NCBI GenBank assembly: GCA_964524755.1
Contig: CAZGDR010000002.1
Coordinates: forward strand, 1-64,000
DNA: 64,000 nucleotides
Direction of reading: 5' to 3'
Source: JAQVOO01 sp964524755
Lineage (GTDB): Bacteria; Spirochaetota; Spirochaetia; Sphaerochaetales; Sphaerochaetaceae
The notes under the pieces are model-generated. The model was not told where the DNA came from, searched no databases, and saw only the letters and a list, made by a program, of their open reading frames with translations. Both the position numbers and the translations under genes were made by a program. Numbering within the stretch: the stretch's first letter is position 1; each line of letters opens with the position of its first letter. This document shows positions 19,776 through 30,939 of this stretch, piece after piece.

Positions 19776-20738
19776 TCATTGTTTTGGATAAGTAGCTTCT
19801 ACTATTTTTGCAATAGAATCGGAACGCCCTTGTGTATAAAAATGGACGCCGACAACTTTTGCTGCTAATAATTCTGAGACTTGCTCACTACACAACTTTA
19901 CACCTACTTTCCGTATCTCTGCTGGGCTTTTACACCGTTCAATGCTTGAAACCAAAGCTGGAGGAAGATCAACATGAAAAGTTTGTGGCAGCAACGCTAA
20001 ATCACGTTTGCGCTGGATGGGTTTTATACCAGGGATTATGGGAACATCTATACCTGCTTTACGACACTGGTCCACAAAGGAAAAAAAGCGATCATTATCA
20101 AAAAACATTTGGGTAACAATATAGTGCGCCCCAGCATCAATTTTGCGCTTTAGCATTGCTATATCGTATTCCATGTTTGGGGCTTCAGCATGTTTTTCGG
20201 GATACCCAGCAACTCCAATACAAAAGGAAAATGGTTGAGGATCGCGCAAGGAAGGGTCAAGAAATTCGCCACAATTACAAGCCTCTATTTGGCTAACCAT
20301 ACCATCCGTATGAGCATACCCATCTTTTTCGGGTATAAACCGACGTTCTCCATGCGGAGGATCTCCCCGTAATGCAAGCACATTATCAATCCCTAAAAAG
20401 TTCAATTCTACCAACAGATCTTCCAACTGCTCTTTAGTCTGTCCACCACAGATCAAATGAGGAACCACGGGAATACCATACTTGTATTGAATTGCTGCTG
20501 AAAGACCTAAGGTTCCAGGACGCTTACGCACTGTACGACGCTCAACTAGATTATCGGGGCGATCAACATAGATAACTTCCGTTTGGTGATTTGTGATATT
20601 GATATATGCAGGATTGTAGGGCAGCAACGTTTCAATCGCCTCATATATAGTATGTATCGTCTGACCTTTTAACGGAGGAAGCAGCTCAAACGTGAATAAA
20701 GGACCCGTTGCTTGTGCAATGATATCGGTTACTTTCAT
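19776..20738 (-). CDS. metF: Methylenetetrahydrofolate reductase
   Basis: 320 residues. It reduces 5,10-methylene-THF to 5-methyl-THF, the methyl donor used by MetH. Family features include [11 protein letters not shown] at the start (the FE of the active site), [10 protein letters not shown] and [13 protein letters not shown]. The protein is cytoplasmic and FAD-dependent. Its ATG overlaps the metH stop as ATGA, so the methyl-donor maker and the methyl-donor user are translated together. Confidence 0.93.
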   Translation of the reverse strand: MKVTDIIAQATGPLFTFELLPPLKGQTIHTIYEAIETLLPYNPAYINITNHQTEVIYVDRPDNLVERRTVRKRPGTLGLSAAIQYKYGIPVVPHLICGGQTKEQLEDLLVELNFLGIDNVLALRGDPPHGERRFIPEKDGYAHTDGMVSQIEACNCGEFLDPSLRDPQPFSFCIGVAGYPEKHAEAPNMEYDIAMLKRKIDAGAHYIVTQMFFDNDRFFSFVDQCRKAGIDVPIIPGIKPIQRKRDLALLPQTFHVDLPPALVSSIERCKSPAEIRKVGVKLCSEQVSELLAAKVVGVHFYTQGRSDSIAKIVEATYPKQ

Positions 20739-23700
20739 ACAATCACCTCATGTTTTCCTAGTACAGTCGACTCGAGTTCAGTTACACTCAAGCCTCGCCA
20801 GCGAGCATATTGTTCGCTCTGATCACGACCTAGAGGGCCAAGATTAAAATATGAACACCCCTCTCCCACAAAATAAAAACCACTTACAGAAGCTGTTGGG
20901 AGCATAGCATAACTACTCGTTAACTTGACCCCTACCCGTTTAGTAGCCTCTAACAACTTAAAAATTATCTCTTTTTGTTGATGATCAGGAGCTGATGGAT
21001 AACCTACAGCGGGACGAATTGATGGAATTGTGCCATACCCCCACCACTTTGTTGCTAATTTCTTGTGAAGATAAGCGCTAAAGGCTTCGGCTAAACAATC
21101 ACACACCATCGCTAACAAGAGGGCTCGATATTCGTCCCCTGCCTCACGGTATTGATCTACTTTCGATTCAATCCCTATCCCAGCAGTAGCTACAAACATC
21201 CCCATTGTATCCTGTTCTGTAGGGTGCACATAATCAACTAATGAGCGGCAAAATCCTGTTCTATCGGGTCTTTGCATGCGCAGAAATTGTAAGGAAGCTT
21301 CTCTTCCTGCCTCATCACAGACTTTCACTGTCTGTTCATCCACGACTTCTGTATGAAAAATACCAATTACTGCACGTATCGAATTAGTCAATAAACTCTT
21401 AATTTCGTCCGTACTCAACAAAACCTTAGCATCTGCAATCAATTCTTTAGCTTCTGCAGAATGGACCGGGACTCTCCAGCCAGAAGTCAGCATTGACCAA
21501 TTAACAAAAGGGAGAAGGTCAAAGAGGCTAATATCTGTAATGGTGTAAACGCCAATCTGCTGGGGCTGGGGAGCTATTTCTTTCTTTGAAAATCGTCGTT
21601 TTGTCGCTTGCTCTAAAGAGAAGAGTTGTTCTTTCTTAGCCTCTCTTTCAACGCGTATCTTGTCATAACGACTGTGGGTTGTTTGTATAAAAGAATTTTT
21701 ATTTTTAGAGATCAAGCTTAGCGCTACAAGAACCGCATGAGATGCATCAGTAGAGTGCATTACATAACGATAAAGAGGTGCTAAGCGTAGTGCAGTATAC
21801 TCCTCACTGGTGGTAGCTCCTCCGATCATGAGAGGAATTTGAAACCCCTCTGCCGCAAATAACTTACAGACAGTAGCCATTTCAGCCAATGAAGGAGTTA
21901 TAAGGCCACTTAAACCGACGATATCGGCATGTTCCTCTTTTGTTCTTGCCACAATTTCTTCAGGAGGAACCATTACTCCTAGATCAATGACTTTAAAGTT
22001 ATTGCACCGTAATACTAGAGCTACAATATTTTTTCCAATATCGTGTACATCTCCCTTTACGGTAGCCAATACAATCGTGCCAGCTCTCCGAGAGGAGTTC
22101 TCCGAAGCCTCTAAAAAGCGTGGCTGTAAGATATCAACAGCTCGTTTCATCACCCGCGCAGAACGTACTACTTGCGGTAAAAACAGTTTTCCTTCTCCAA
22201 AAAGGCGCCCTACTATCTCGATTCCATCCATCAAAGGACCTTCTAGGATCTCGGCAGGACTCATCGCCTCAGCTTCTTTCAAATCTACTTCTATATACAG
22301 GTCATCCCCTTTCTGAATCGATAAAGCAAGGCGTTCAACAACAGGGAGAGTTCTCCATGTTAAATCGAGCGTTGCTTTTGCAGGCGACACTATTTCAAGT
22401 GGTTGCATAGCGAGGTTAATCAAATCTTCACGGTTAGCTACCCGATTCTCTTTTGCCAATAGAGCACGTTCTATAATACTTGCAGCGTGGAAAGGTATAG
22501 AGGAAGATTCTACGAGCGTCGCAGGATTAACAATAGCCATATCTAGGCCTTTTTTGACAGCATGTTTAAGAAAAATAGCATGAATCGCTTCTCTTAGAGC
22601 ATTATTGCCCCTAAAAGAGAAAGAGAGATTACTAATTCCACCACTAACAGTAACAAAAGGGAACTGGGTTTTAATCCACGCAGTTGCACGAATAAAATCA
22701 CTGGCATATGTATCGTGAGTCTCTATACCGGTAGCAATAGCAAGCACATTTGGATCAAAGATAATGGCAGAGGGATCACAGATCCCATTATCAACTAGTA
22801 GGCGATATGAGCGTTCAGCTATTGAACACTTGCGCGCAAAGGTATCCCCTTGCCCTTGTTCATCAAACAACATCACCACCATGGCTGCACCCATTGCAGT
22901 TATATGACGTGCCCTTGCAAGAAAAACTTCGGGGCCATCTTTAAGACTAATTGAGTTAACGACACCTCGCCCCTGAATCTCAGGGAGCGCAGCTACTATA
23001 ACTTCCCAAAGAGAGGAATCAATCATAAAAGGAACGCGTGCAATTTCTGGATCTGCCCCTGCTAAACGGAGAAACTTAACCATTACCTCAGGAGCATCCA
23101 GCAGCGGATCATCCATGCAGATATCGATTATATCTGCCCCTTGAGCAATTTGATTACGAGCTACAATTAAAGCTTGATCAAACCGTTCTTCGCGTATCAA
23201 ACGGGCAAATTTACGTGAACCAGCTACATTTGTCCGCTCACCGACAGCTAGAAACCCCTCTTTAGTCGATAATGGTTCTAATCCACTTAACTTCAATTTT
23301 AAAGGATCTACAGGCAAAACTCTTGCTTTCCCTTGAGCAGCCACAACTGCAATACGGGCAATATGATCTGGCGTTGTTCCACAGCACCCTCCCACAATGT
23401 TTAATAGACCAGCTTGGAGACTGGGCGCAAGTAAATCTGCTAATTCTTCAGGAGTCTGATTATACTTACCAGAAAAATCAGGAAATCCAGCATTAGGATG
23501 GGCACTGGTCCTAAAAGGAGAACGCTCTGCCATTTGTTGAATCAGTGGAATCATTTCCTGCACCCCGGTAGAACAGTTAACCCCTAAGGCAAATAGAGGA
23601 TAAAAAGAGAGCGTATTGATACAGGCCTGCAGAGTCTGTCCTGAAAGAGTCCGCCTACTTTTATCACTGATCGTCACCGAGACGATAATAGGGACTGAGG

Positions 23701-24298
23701 CGCCTCGTTCTTGCATCAACGTTGTAGCTGCATACAGCGCAGCTTTAGCAACAAGGGTGTCAAAAACGGTTTCAATCAATAAAAGATCAACTCCACCATC
23801 TAATAAGGCTGTTATTTGCTCTGTATAGACTTCTACAAAATCATGGAATGTGGTTTCACGATAAGCAGGATCTTCAACTGAAGATGAGAGCGAAGCTGTT
23901 TTTCCAGTCGGACCAACTACCCCAGCAATAAAAGCATAGCGCTCAACTTCCTCCTCCTCGATAATCTCCACAGCGGATTTCGCCACCTCAACGGCAGCAA
24001 GATTAATATCATAAACATATTGTTCCAAACCATACTCTGCTAAAGAAAATCGGTTAGCTCCGAAGGTATTGGTCTCAATAATGTCGGCACCTGCCGATAA
24101 ATAATCTACATGTATAGTCTGAATTATGTCGGGGCGAGTCAGTGAGAGCAGGTCAGTACACCCATGTGCTGGTTGTACATTATCGAGGGTCACATCATCA
24201 TCAGTTAAGGGTATTTCTTGAATCATGGTGCCCATAGCCCCATCGAGCACTAAGACTCTTTGCTCAGCCAATTTTACCAAATATTCAGCACGTGTCAT
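20735..24298 (-). CDS. metH: Cobalamin-dependent methionine synthase
   Basis: 1187 residues, full length for the four-module enzyme that makes methionine from homocysteine. The homocysteine domain (about 1-320) ends with the zinc Cys pair in VGGCCGTT. The folate-binding barrel follows (about 345-610, [12 protein letters not shown]). The B12 cap and Rossmann domain (about 640-870) contain [11 protein letters not shown], whose His near residue 750 ligates cobalt. The C-terminal activation domain (about 900-1187) binds SAM ([12 protein letters not shown]). AAGGGG lies before the ATG. The upstream gap is too short for a cobalamin riboswitch. Confidence 0.96.
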   Translation of the reverse strand: MTRAEYLVKLAEQRVLVLDGAMGTMIQEIPLTDDDVTLDNVQPAHGCTDLLSLTRPDIIQTIHVDYLSAGADIIETNTFGANRFSLAEYGLEQYVYDINLAAVEVAKSAVEIIEEEEVERYAFIAGVVGPTGKTASLSSSVEDPAYRETTFHDFVEVYTEQITALLDGGVDLLLIETVFDTLVAKAALYAATTLMQERGASVPIIVSVTISDKSRRTLSGQTLQACINTLSFYPLFALGVNCSTGVQEMIPLIQQMAERSPFRTSAHPNAGFPDFSGKYNQTPEELADLLAPSLQAGLLNIVGGCCGTTPDHIARIAVVAAQGKARVLPVDPLKLKLSGLEPLSTKEGFLAVGERTNVAGSRKFARLIREERFDQALIVARNQIAQGADIIDICMDDPLLDAPEVMVKFLRLAGADPEIARVPFMIDSSLWEVIVAALPEIQGRGVVNSISLKDGPEVFLARARHITAMGAAMVVMLFDEQGQGDTFARKCSIAERSYRLLVDNGICDPSAIIFDPNVLAIATGIETHDTYASDFIRATAWIKTQFPFVTVSGGISNLSFSFRGNNALREAIHAIFLKHAVKKGLDMAIVNPATLVESSSIPFHAASIIERALLAKENRVANREDLINLAMQPLEIVSPAKATLDLTWRTLPVVERLALSIQKGDDLYIEVDLKEAEAMSPAEILEGPLMDGIEIVGRLFGEGKLFLPQVVRSARVMKRAVDILQPRFLEASENSSRRAGTIVLATVKGDVHDIGKNIVALVLRCNNFKVIDLGVMVPPEEIVARTKEEHADIVGLSGLITPSLAEMATVCKLFAAEGFQIPLMIGGATTSEEYTALRLAPLYRYVMHSTDASHAVLVALSLISKNKNSFIQTTHSRYDKIRVEREAKKEQLFSLEQATKRRFSKKEIAPQPQQIGVYTITDISLFDLLPFVNWSMLTSGWRVPVHSAEAKELIADAKVLLSTDEIKSLLTNSIRAVIGIFHTEVVDEQTVKVCDEAGREASLQFLRMQRPDRTGFCRSLVDYVHPTEQDTMGMFVATAGIGIESKVDQYREAGDEYRALLLAMVCDCLAEAFSAYLHKKLATKWWGYGTIPSIRPAVGYPSAPDHQQKEIIFKLLEATKRVGVKLTSSYAMLPTASVSGFYFVGEGCSYFNLGPLGRDQSEQYARWRGLSVTELESTVLGKHEVIV

Positions 24299-24330
24299 AC
24301 AAAAGCCCCTTCATAAACGAATTGTGGCGA

Positions 24331-24359
24331 AGTGTATCAGGTAGATTCTTTGTGCTCAA
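24331..24359 (-). promoter_or_regulatory. metH-metF promoter
   Basis: Minus strand: TTGAGC (24354-24359), 17-base spacer, TACACT (24331-24336). The predicted leader is about 26 bases and carries the AAGGGG Shine-Dalgarno, unlike the leaderless genes. It overlaps the end of the NIF3-like gene. Confidence 0.55.
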
Positions 24360-24666
24360 GTGTCAGTGTAGGAACCAAATGGTAGGCGGGAACCTCATAG
24401 GGATGAGCGGCTAGCAAAGCTGAAACGACTGGATCAACAAGAGAATCCTCCACCACCATTTCAACTCTAAATTCATCCGTATACTCTAGCTTCCCTTCTT
24501 CCCCTAAAAACGGGTTACTGCCTTTCATCGGGCGGAACTGACCTTTTCCAGCAACCTGCCAGCTACAATCTTGGTAGGGAGGAATTGAGCCCGCTCCTGC
24601 AGCGAACAAAGCCTCCTTCACCTGCTCAACATGAGTTGCTGGTACATATACAATGAGTACATACAT
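24337..24666 (-). CDS. NIF3-like (YqfO N-terminal type) small protein
   Basis: 109 residues. It resembles the short stand-alone domain of the NIF3/YqfO group: YVLIVYVPATHVEQVKEALFAAGAG at the start (cut here for length: VYVPATHVEQVKEALFAAG), then GSNPFLGEEGKLE and a C-terminal LAAHPYEVPAYHL. The domain is PII/CutA-like in fold; its function is unknown. I choose the ATG at 24666, since AAGGGAG is eight bases upstream; an ATG at 24687 would put that Shine-Dalgarno inside the gene. It is divergent from pth. Confidence 0.75.
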   Translation of the reverse strand: MYVLIVYVPATHVEQVKEALFAAGAGSIPPYQDCSWQVAGKGQFRPMKGSNPFLGEEGKLEYTDEFRVEMVVEDSLVDPVVSALLAAHPYEVPAYHLVPTLTLEHKEST

Positions 24667-24679
24667 AATACGTTCTCCC

Positions 24680-24708
24680 TTGTTCATAAAGCGCTAAACA
24701 ATTATGCT
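24680..24708 (+). promoter_or_regulatory. pth promoter
   Basis: TTGTTC, 17-base spacer, TATGCT, then nine bases to the ATG. The predicted leader is about three bases, so the AGAGG just before the ATG would lie outside or at the very edge of the mRNA. Confidence 0.5.
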
Positions 24709-24717
24709 AGAGGTAAC

Positions 24718-25290
24718 ATGATACGACTCATTGTCTTTCTTGGCAACAAAGGTTCACAATACACACAAACCAGACATAACATGGGTTGGCTCTTTCTAGA
24801 TACATTCTTAGAGCATAGCTCTGTTCCAGCTTGGCAAGAAAAATTTCATGGTATGTGGACTTCAGTAACCATGGCAAACACTCCGGTATATCTTCTCAAG
24901 CCAATGACTTTTATGAATGAAAGTGGACGTAGTGTCGGCGCTATGAGTCGCTACTTTGAAATTGAGCCATCTGAAATTTTAGTTGTGCATGATGATATCG
25001 AACTTGAATTCCTTACACTCCGTCTCCAACAAGGAGGTGGCCTTGCCGGCCATAATGGGTTAAAATCTATACGGCAAGATATTGGAACCAATGACTTCTT
25101 CCGTTTACGCCTCGGTATAGGCCGACCAGAACATGGTACAGTATCTTCATATGTACTCGGAAGATTTTCGAGTGTGCAAGAGGCACAGTTGTCTCTTATC
25201 TGGGATCAGGCAATACAACTTTTACAGACATGGTTTTTACAAAAATGTTCAGTCCAGACTTTACCAAAGAGTGCTCAAGTGGGATTTTAG
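24718..25290 (+). CDS. pth: Peptidyl-tRNA hydrolase
   Basis: 190 residues, usual for the family. It frees tRNA from stalled peptidyl-tRNA. The active site is visible: LGNKGSQYTQTRHNMGW with the catalytic His, LKPMTFMNESG with the conserved Asn, and VVHDDIEL with the Asp. The frame is open further upstream, but the family begins at MIRLIVFLGN, so the ATG at 24718 is the start. Confidence 0.93.
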   Translation: MIRLIVFLGNKGSQYTQTRHNMGWLFLDTFLEHSSVPAWQEKFHGMWTSVTMANTPVYLLKPMTFMNESGRSVGAMSRYFEIEPSEILVVHDDIELEFLTLRLQQGGGLAGHNGLKSIRQDIGTNDFFRLRLGIGRPEHGTVSSYVLGRFSSVQEAQLSLIWDQAIQLLQTWFLQKCSVQTLPKSAQVGF

Positions 25291-25319
25291 TTGACTGAGG
25301 CCCACATGACGACGATACT
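25291..25319 (+). promoter_or_regulatory. Promoter of the GH13 gene
   Basis: TTGACT, 17-base spacer, GATACT. It begins directly after the pth stop and would give a leader of about 40 bases carrying a GGGGGAA Shine-Dalgarno. Confidence 0.55.
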
Positions 25320-25366
25320 GAAAGTGTCCTTATTCCAGATTGATTGCATAAACACAGGGGGAACAC

Positions 25367-28300
25367 ATGGAAGCAAGAGATTTTAGAATTGCATTGAAGA
25401 CCCGTCAGGATATAAATTACCAAGAACCTATATTTGCAATTGCAGAAGATCTCTCAAAATTATATGACGAAGCTAAGAATTTCGCCCATATATATAATAA
25501 AAAACAGAGAAAAAGCGGAAGAGAAAACTATATTTCAGCGGCGAAATTACACGCTACGGGTGTATTACATACGCTTTACCAAAGTGTAGTCAGCCAATAT
25601 CTCGTAGAGCAAGACCACGATTTCTTCACCCGGCTCACCCCCCAGATTACTCGTAACCATTCTTGTCAGGACGTCCTTGTCTTTTTTGCACAGGAATTCC
25701 CTTCTCCCTCTCTACATGCGCAACAACCCACTGCCCCTTACCTGATGGAAGAGACAACCAGAGGGTTTTTTATTCATCAAATAATGATTCAAAATCCAGC
25801 TCTTTTACGGGCAGTAAAGCCACTAGTAAAACCGGAAGGAATCCATTTCCCAGCGGCATCAATCGCCTTAGTAGCCCTCATGGGTGGCTATACAAAATCA
25901 AAACCAAACGTAAAACAGCATGATGAAGATCTTTTCTCTTTCTTGATGGGTCCTGCCAAAGCTCACCCAGATTCAATTATCAACCAAATCAATTTTATCT
26001 TACGCCATTGGAAGGAGTTTCTTCCCGAACACTTTAAACAATATCTGCTTCGAACCCTCGACTACGTGCAAGAAGAGGAGAAGCCCCGATTTGCGGGTGG
26101 TGGGCCCGGCCCCATTAAGGTCCCAGCCTACCGTTCCAACGATTTGGAATATGAGGCATACAGTGCAGATAAAAACTGGATGCCAAATGTAACAATGTTG
26201 GCTAAAAGCACCCTGGTCTGGCTAGATCAATTATCAAGGACATACGGAACCACCATCGAAACACTTGATCAAATTCCTGACCATGAATTAGACCTCATTG
26301 CTCAACGTGGGTTTACCGGATTATGGTTAATTGGCATTTGGGAACGTAGTGACGCCTCTAAGAGAATTAAAAATGTTTGTGGAAATCCAGAAGCAGAAGC
26401 ATCTGCCTATTCGCTAAAAAATTATGAAATAGCATCAGCTCTTGGAGGATGGTCTGGATTAAACGATCTTGACCAACGATGTAAAGCACGAGGAATAAGA
26501 TTAGCTAGTGATATGGTGCCAAATCATACAGGTATCGATAGCGACTGGGTCCTACACCATCCAGAATATTTTGTACAAACCCCTCATTCTCCCTTCCCCT
26601 CCTATACCTACAATGGAGAAGATCTTTCACCCGACCCTAAAATTGAAATAAAAATAGAGGATCATTACTTTGATCGTAGTGATGCCGCTGTTACCTTTAG
26701 AAGAGTCGATAAAGAGAACCGAACCACCTCCTATATCTTCCATGGGAATGACGGAACTTCGATGCCCTGGAACGATACAGCTCAGCTTGATTTTCTCAAT
26801 CATGACACGCGAGAAGCAGTAATCCAACAAATTTTACATGTTGCTCGAAACTTCCATATCATCCGCTTTGATGCTGCTATGACGCTGGCCAAGAAGCATG
26901 TGCAACGATTATGGTACCCTCAGCCAGGTAGTGGTGGAGATATTCCAGGAAGGGCCAACGCCAGTTTATCCGATGAAGAATTCTCTAAGCGGATGCCCAT
27001 TGAGTTCTGGCGGGAAGTAGTTGACCGGGTCGCGAACGAAGTTCCTGATACCCTCTTACTTGCTGAAGCCTTTTGGATGATGGAAGGGTATTTTGTACGT
27101 ACGTTGGGAATGCATCGTGTCTATAACAGCGCCTTCATGCATATGTTGAAGGATCAGGAAAATCAAAAATATCGCGATACTATTAAAAGTACACTCTCCT
27201 TCGATCCTGAAATTCTCAAAAGATTCGTCAATTTCATGAATAACCCCGATGAAGAGACGGCGATTGCTCAATTTGGCAATGGTGATAAATATTTTGGTGT
27301 CTGTACTCTATTAACTACTATGCCCGGATTACCAATGTTCGGTCACGGCCAGATTGAAGGTTTCAAAGAAAAATATGGGATGGAGTATAACAAAGCTTAT
27401 TGGAATGAATATCCTGATGAACAGTTAATGCATGAACACAACCGTAGGATATTTCCGTTATTAAAAATACGCTATGCCTTCAGTGGTGTCGATTACTTTG
27501 AAATTTTTGATGTTATTGATAATCATCAAGTGTCTGAGTCGATATTTGCCTACACCAATGGAACCGATGAACGTAAAGCCCTTATCCTCTACAATAACCA
27601 ATACGATCACGCTCAAGGAAGAATCAATAACTCAGCCCCCAAGATGGTTCGTTTAACTGACGAAAACCGGATAACTAGAACTCGGACATTAGGAGAGAGT
27701 TTAGGCCTTTCTCTCGGTGGCCGTAGATTTATGATATATGAGAGTTTCCCCGAAGGATTAACTTATATAATTCCATCAATGATAATTTTCGATGAGGGGT
27801 TATGGATTACTTTGGCTGGTTATGAGACAAAAATCTGGTTAAACATTCGAGAAGTTGAAGATTATGATGGTTCTTATGAAGCTCTTTATCAGCAGTTAAA
27901 AGGGAAAGGAACACCTTCTTATGAACGAGATTTGGCTATTATCCGCTTACAACCGTTATTTAAAGCCCTTGAAAACTTCAGATCGACAGCTATGTTAGAG
28001 ACGATGCAGAAAATTATCTCTGGAAAGGAAGTTTCCAGTAAAGAGATTCGTTCCTATGTTTTACTGGCTGGAGAAGCATATGCTCGCCTACTAGCTTTAT
28101 ACGAAACGGTATCAGACACATTTTTAGATACCATTCCTGAGCCTGCACACGAGGTTCAACCGCGTGCGTTGTTACAAATAATCCAAAATCTCCTTACGTG
28201 TTTCAACGCAACAGAGCAGCACTCAGTTTTTTCAATCGGTGGTTCTATTATGGTGGAACTGCCCATAATAATTCAGGCATCTTTGGTGATGAAGACTTTT

Positions 28301-28756
28301 ATTTCTCCACAGATGGGCGTACAAGAGATCATTGCAGTGTTGGAATCTTTATATTTAGATGCTTATTATTCCTCCTCTCTTAGTGCGTTAAGTATTCCCA
28401 TAGAAAGACGGGAAGAGGTGGTGAGAAAGGTCGCTTTCTTAGCAACCCCAACCACTCAAGTGGTGCAAGAGTTGCGCGCACCTACGCTTAACTCCAAAAA
28501 ATGTCTCACTCAATTATTTGAAATACCTGAATTTAAACGGGCTGTAGGGTATAATGAATACCAACAAGTACAATGGTACCGTAAGGAATCTTTCCAAGAA
28601 ACCGTTTTTATTATCGCCTTAGGAATCTGCATGCATAGTGATAACACCCTCCATGAACCGATGCAGGAAATGCTTGCAGCATGGTTAAAAAGTGACTTCA
28701 AGTCAGAATATAAAGTGCAAAACTTATTGGCAAATGTTAGCGATAAGGATGTATAG
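25367..28756 (+). CDS. Very large GH13 alpha-amylase-family protein
   Basis: 1129 residues, about twice a normal amylase. The catalytic barrel lies in the middle (about 290-740): region I DMVPNHTG, region II IIRFDAAM with nucleophile D502, region III LLAEAFW with acid/base E567, and region IV NNPDEETA with D628. All three catalytic acids are present. About 270 residues before it and about 390 after it are mostly helical by eye and unmatched. No signal peptide is seen, so it should act on cytoplasmic glucans such as glycogen or maltodextrin; the exact reaction is unknown. A good Shine-Dalgarno (GGGGGAA) precedes the ATG. Confidence 0.8.
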   Translation: MEARDFRIALKTRQDINYQEPIFAIAEDLSKLYDEAKNFAHIYNKKQRKSGRENYISAAKLHATGVLHTLYQSVVSQYLVEQDHDFFTRLTPQITRNHSCQDVLVFFAQEFPSPSLHAQQPTAPYLMEETTRGFFIHQIMIQNPALLRAVKPLVKPEGIHFPAASIALVALMGGYTKSKPNVKQHDEDLFSFLMGPAKAHPDSIINQINFILRHWKEFLPEHFKQYLLRTLDYVQEEEKPRFAGGGPGPIKVPAYRSNDLEYEAYSADKNWMPNVTMLAKSTLVWLDQLSRTYGTTIETLDQIPDHELDLIAQRGFTGLWLIGIWERSDASKRIKNVCGNPEAEASAYSLKNYEIASALGGWSGLNDLDQRCKARGIRLASDMVPNHTGIDSDWVLHHPEYFVQTPHSPFPSYTYNGEDLSPDPKIEIKIEDHYFDRSDAAVTFRRVDKENRTTSYIFHGNDGTSMPWNDTAQLDFLNHDTREAVIQQILHVARNFHIIRFDAAMTLAKKHVQRLWYPQPGSGGDIPGRANASLSDEEFSKRMPIEFWREVVDRVANEVPDTLLLAEAFWMMEGYFVRTLGMHRVYNSAFMHMLKDQENQKYRDTIKSTLSFDPEILKRFVNFMNNPDEETAIAQFGNGDKYFGVCTLLTTMPGLPMFGHGQIEGFKEKYGMEYNKAYWNEYPDEQLMHEHNRRIFPLLKIRYAFSGVDYFEIFDVIDNHQVSESIFAYTNGTDERKALILYNNQYDHAQGRINNSAPKMVRLTDENRITRTRTLGESLGLSLGGRRFMIYESFPEGLTYIIPSMIIFDEGLWITLAGYETKIWLNIREVEDYDGSYEALYQQLKGKGTPSYERDLAIIRLQPLFKALENFRSTAMLETMQKIISGKEVSSKEIRSYVLLAGEAYARLLALYETVSDTFLDTIPEPAHEVQPRALLQIIQNLLTCFNATEQHSVFSIGGSIMVELPIIIQASLVMKTFISPQMGVQEIIAVLESLYLDAYYSSSLSALSIPIERREEVVRKVAFLATPTTQVVQELRAPTLNSKKCLTQLFEIPEFKRAVGYNEYQQVQWYRKESFQETVFIIALGICMHSDNTLHEPMQEMLAAWLKSDFKSEYKVQNLLANVSDKDV

Positions 28757-28798
28757 TTATAATTGACTTAACTATAATGATGGGATACTGTTGCTTAT

Positions 28799-30040
28799 AT
28801 GAAAACAAGGATTACTTACCCAATTGCGATTCTATTAGGATTTGCGGCTAGCTTGCTACTTGGAGACTGGATTCCCTATCAGAACTTTCTTTCTGTGACA
28901 GTCCCCATTGTCAAGTTACTGGGTATTTTTATCTTATTCCCAGTAGCATTCATTTTGGTCATGTCGGCAGTAGCTTCGTTACGTCGCTATAAGGATACCG
29001 CTATAGTATTCTCTTCCACTATTCTATGGGCTTTATTTACCACGTTGATACTGAGCTTTGCTGGCATGGGGCTCTTTATGGCAAGACCTTTTAGCATAGC
29101 CATCCAGGGTGCAGCTGGGAATAGCTACCAGAGCAGTTTCTTTGACTTTTCTAATTTATTACAGATGTTTCTCTCAGAGAATGCCTTTTCACAATTTACC
29201 CTCTCTAATACCACCCTCTTACCTGTCATCGTGGTAGCTCTTTTCATTGGCATTGCGCTGCGTCCCGACAAGGAGGCTTTAAGGCCTGCATATGTAGTCG
29301 TTAACTCATTTGCCGAGGTTATGATGCGTTTAACCAGAATCATCACTATTTTAGGAGCTATATTCCTCCTATTTATAAGCGCTTCATGGTTTGGTGAATT
29401 TACGATGGAGGGACTTCTTAGGACAAATTCATGGATTCTTATTGGACTTGCTATTGCTATTGTCGCCACTCTTGGAATTCTCCTTCCCTTGATATTCGGT
29501 CTGTTCACCCGTTTTAAAGGAGGAAACCCTTATAATGTATTACTTGGGGTCTTCCCCGCTATCCTTGCTACGGGGTTTTCTGGCTCCATACTATATGGAA
29601 CAACTCCGTTATTAGCTTTGTCACAACAAAACAATGGGGTGCGTAAAAGAGCTCTCGGGCTTTCCATTCCTCTCCTTACCGTTATTGGTCGAGGGGGGAG
29701 TGCGTTGATTGCCACATTTGTCTCTCTGGGATTGTTAACTACTCTGCAGGGAGTGCAACCAACGTTACAAATCATGGTCTTTGTTGCATTAGGCTCCGCA
29801 CTATTTTCTTTAGGAGCGGCTTTTTCACCTGGCATAGAGGTCTTGTTTATCATCCTCATGATATTCAATGGCGTACAGGCCTCAGCAGTTTCTATCGTTG
29901 AGCCTCAAATTATTCTACTCCTCCCCCTTCTGCAAATTATAGCACTCTTTTTGGATGCCGCTGTAATCGCATTTGGTTCAGCCTTTAGCTCACGTATAGT
30001 ATCTGCCGACGATAGGGTTCCTCTGGAACAGATGATGTAG
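28799..30040 (+). CDS. Cation:dicarboxylate symporter family transporter
   Basis: 413 residues with about eight to ten membrane segments. It resembles sodium- or proton-coupled dicarboxylate/amino-acid symporters (SDF family): a Ser/Gly-rich hairpin region (TGFSGSILYGTTPLL) and a second re-entrant region (LTVIGRGGSALIATFVSLG) with a long hydrophobic C-terminus. The substrate cannot be assigned. The ATG has no Shine-Dalgarno; GATACT lies nine bases upstream with a TTGACT box, although the spacer is only 15. Confidence 0.75.
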   Translation: MKTRITYPIAILLGFAASLLLGDWIPYQNFLSVTVPIVKLLGIFILFPVAFILVMSAVASLRRYKDTAIVFSSTILWALFTTLILSFAGMGLFMARPFSIAIQGAAGNSYQSSFFDFSNLLQMFLSENAFSQFTLSNTTLLPVIVVALFIGIALRPDKEALRPAYVVVNSFAEVMMRLTRIITILGAIFLLFISASWFGEFTMEGLLRTNSWILIGLAIAIVATLGILLPLIFGLFTRFKGGNPYNVLLGVFPAILATGFSGSILYGTTPLLALSQQNNGVRKRALGLSIPLLTVIGRGGSALIATFVSLGLLTTLQGVQPTLQIMVFVALGSALFSLGAAFSPGIEVLFIILMIFNGVQASAVSIVEPQIILLLPLLQIIALFLDAAVIAFGSAFSSRIVSADDRVPLEQMM

Positions 30041-30045
30041 AGCAG

Positions 30046-30834
30046 ATGAAAATGGATTCGCGTAGAATATCTTTCATTGTTCTCCACAGCCTATTAGCAC
30101 TAGGGATTTTAATCCCTATCACCCTCATCATTGCTCGCCAGATCATCCCTAGTCTTTTTACATCTGCACCAATTGAGATTACTAGTGTCTCTTACTTTGC
30201 TTTACCGGCATTCATACATATTCTTATCTCTTTCTTGGGGATGCTTCCAGCACTATTACTTCCTCAAACCTCAAGAAATTCTATTGAACGTTTTCTCCTA
30301 CCCCCAATCTACATGACTATTACGCTCTTGAACATTCCTGTTGTGGTGATGTATCTATTTTTTAAAGGAGCCTCTGTAATTGGCTTTTCCGTCTGGGGAA
30401 GAGTGTATCTTTTTGCTCTCCTTTTTGGGGCAATATTATTACTTTTTATTGGCCTTTTCCATTTTGGTATTAATACCGGAAAGTTACTGCAGTTTACATT
30501 AATCGCTGCAGCAGGCTGCATGTTACTCGCAATATTGGTCCCCCTCTCGGTTGCGTTACACCCCTTAGATCCTATTGCTTGGGTGATGGACAAACGGTTC
30601 TATGGACTCCCTATACTTTTAGGAATATTGAGTATATTCAATTTTGTAGCTCTGTTGTTACGCGAAAGAACACAACACAACCTATTTAGAAACATGAGCT
30701 TAATGCTTATTCTGGTTGGTAATTTTTTATATCTGGCAAGATTTGCTATAATTGTAAGCTGGATTGGGGTGGCTTTCTTTGCCCTTGGCGTACTTATCAG
30801 TGTCCCCAGAGGACGGTTTTCACAGATCCAGTAG
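30046..30834 (+). CDS. Unknown multi-pass membrane protein
   Basis: 262 residues. I do not recognise it. About seven or eight hydrophobic segments are evenly spread through the chain, with short basic loops (RERTQHNLFR) and no charged catalytic motif. The gene starts five bases after the symporter stop, so it is probably co-transcribed and might assist or regulate that transporter; this is inference from position only. A second ATG lies two codons in. A strong terminator hairpin follows. Confidence 0.6.
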   Translation: MKMDSRRISFIVLHSLLALGILIPITLIIARQIIPSLFTSAPIEITSVSYFALPAFIHILISFLGMLPALLLPQTSRNSIERFLLPPIYMTITLLNIPVVVMYLFFKGASVIGFSVWGRVYLFALLFGAILLLFIGLFHFGINTGKLLQFTLIAAAGCMLLAILVPLSVALHPLDPIAWVMDKRFYGLPILLGILSIFNFVALLLRERTQHNLFRNMSLMLILVGNFLYLARFAIIVSWIGVAFFALGVLISVPRGRFSQIQ

Positions 30835-30905
30835 TTGCCACTACCCACTCATTTCAAACAATTCAGCTAACAAAGCTGTAATATCCTTTGTAGAACCACT
30901 GTAAT

Positions 30906-30929
30906 AAGCCCTGAAAAACTTCAGGGCTT
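30906..30929. terminator. Bidirectional terminator
   Basis: Perfect 10-bp stem AAGCCCTGAA / TTCAGGGCTT with a four-base loop between convergent genes. A T-rich tail follows on the plus strand and ATTAC-type sequence on the minus strand. Confidence 0.8.
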
Positions 30930-30939
30930 TATCTATCTT

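Noticed and set aside
24299..24336. Cobalamin or SAM riboswitch before metH
   Set aside because: The gap between the predicted transcription start and metH is under 40 bases, too short for either.
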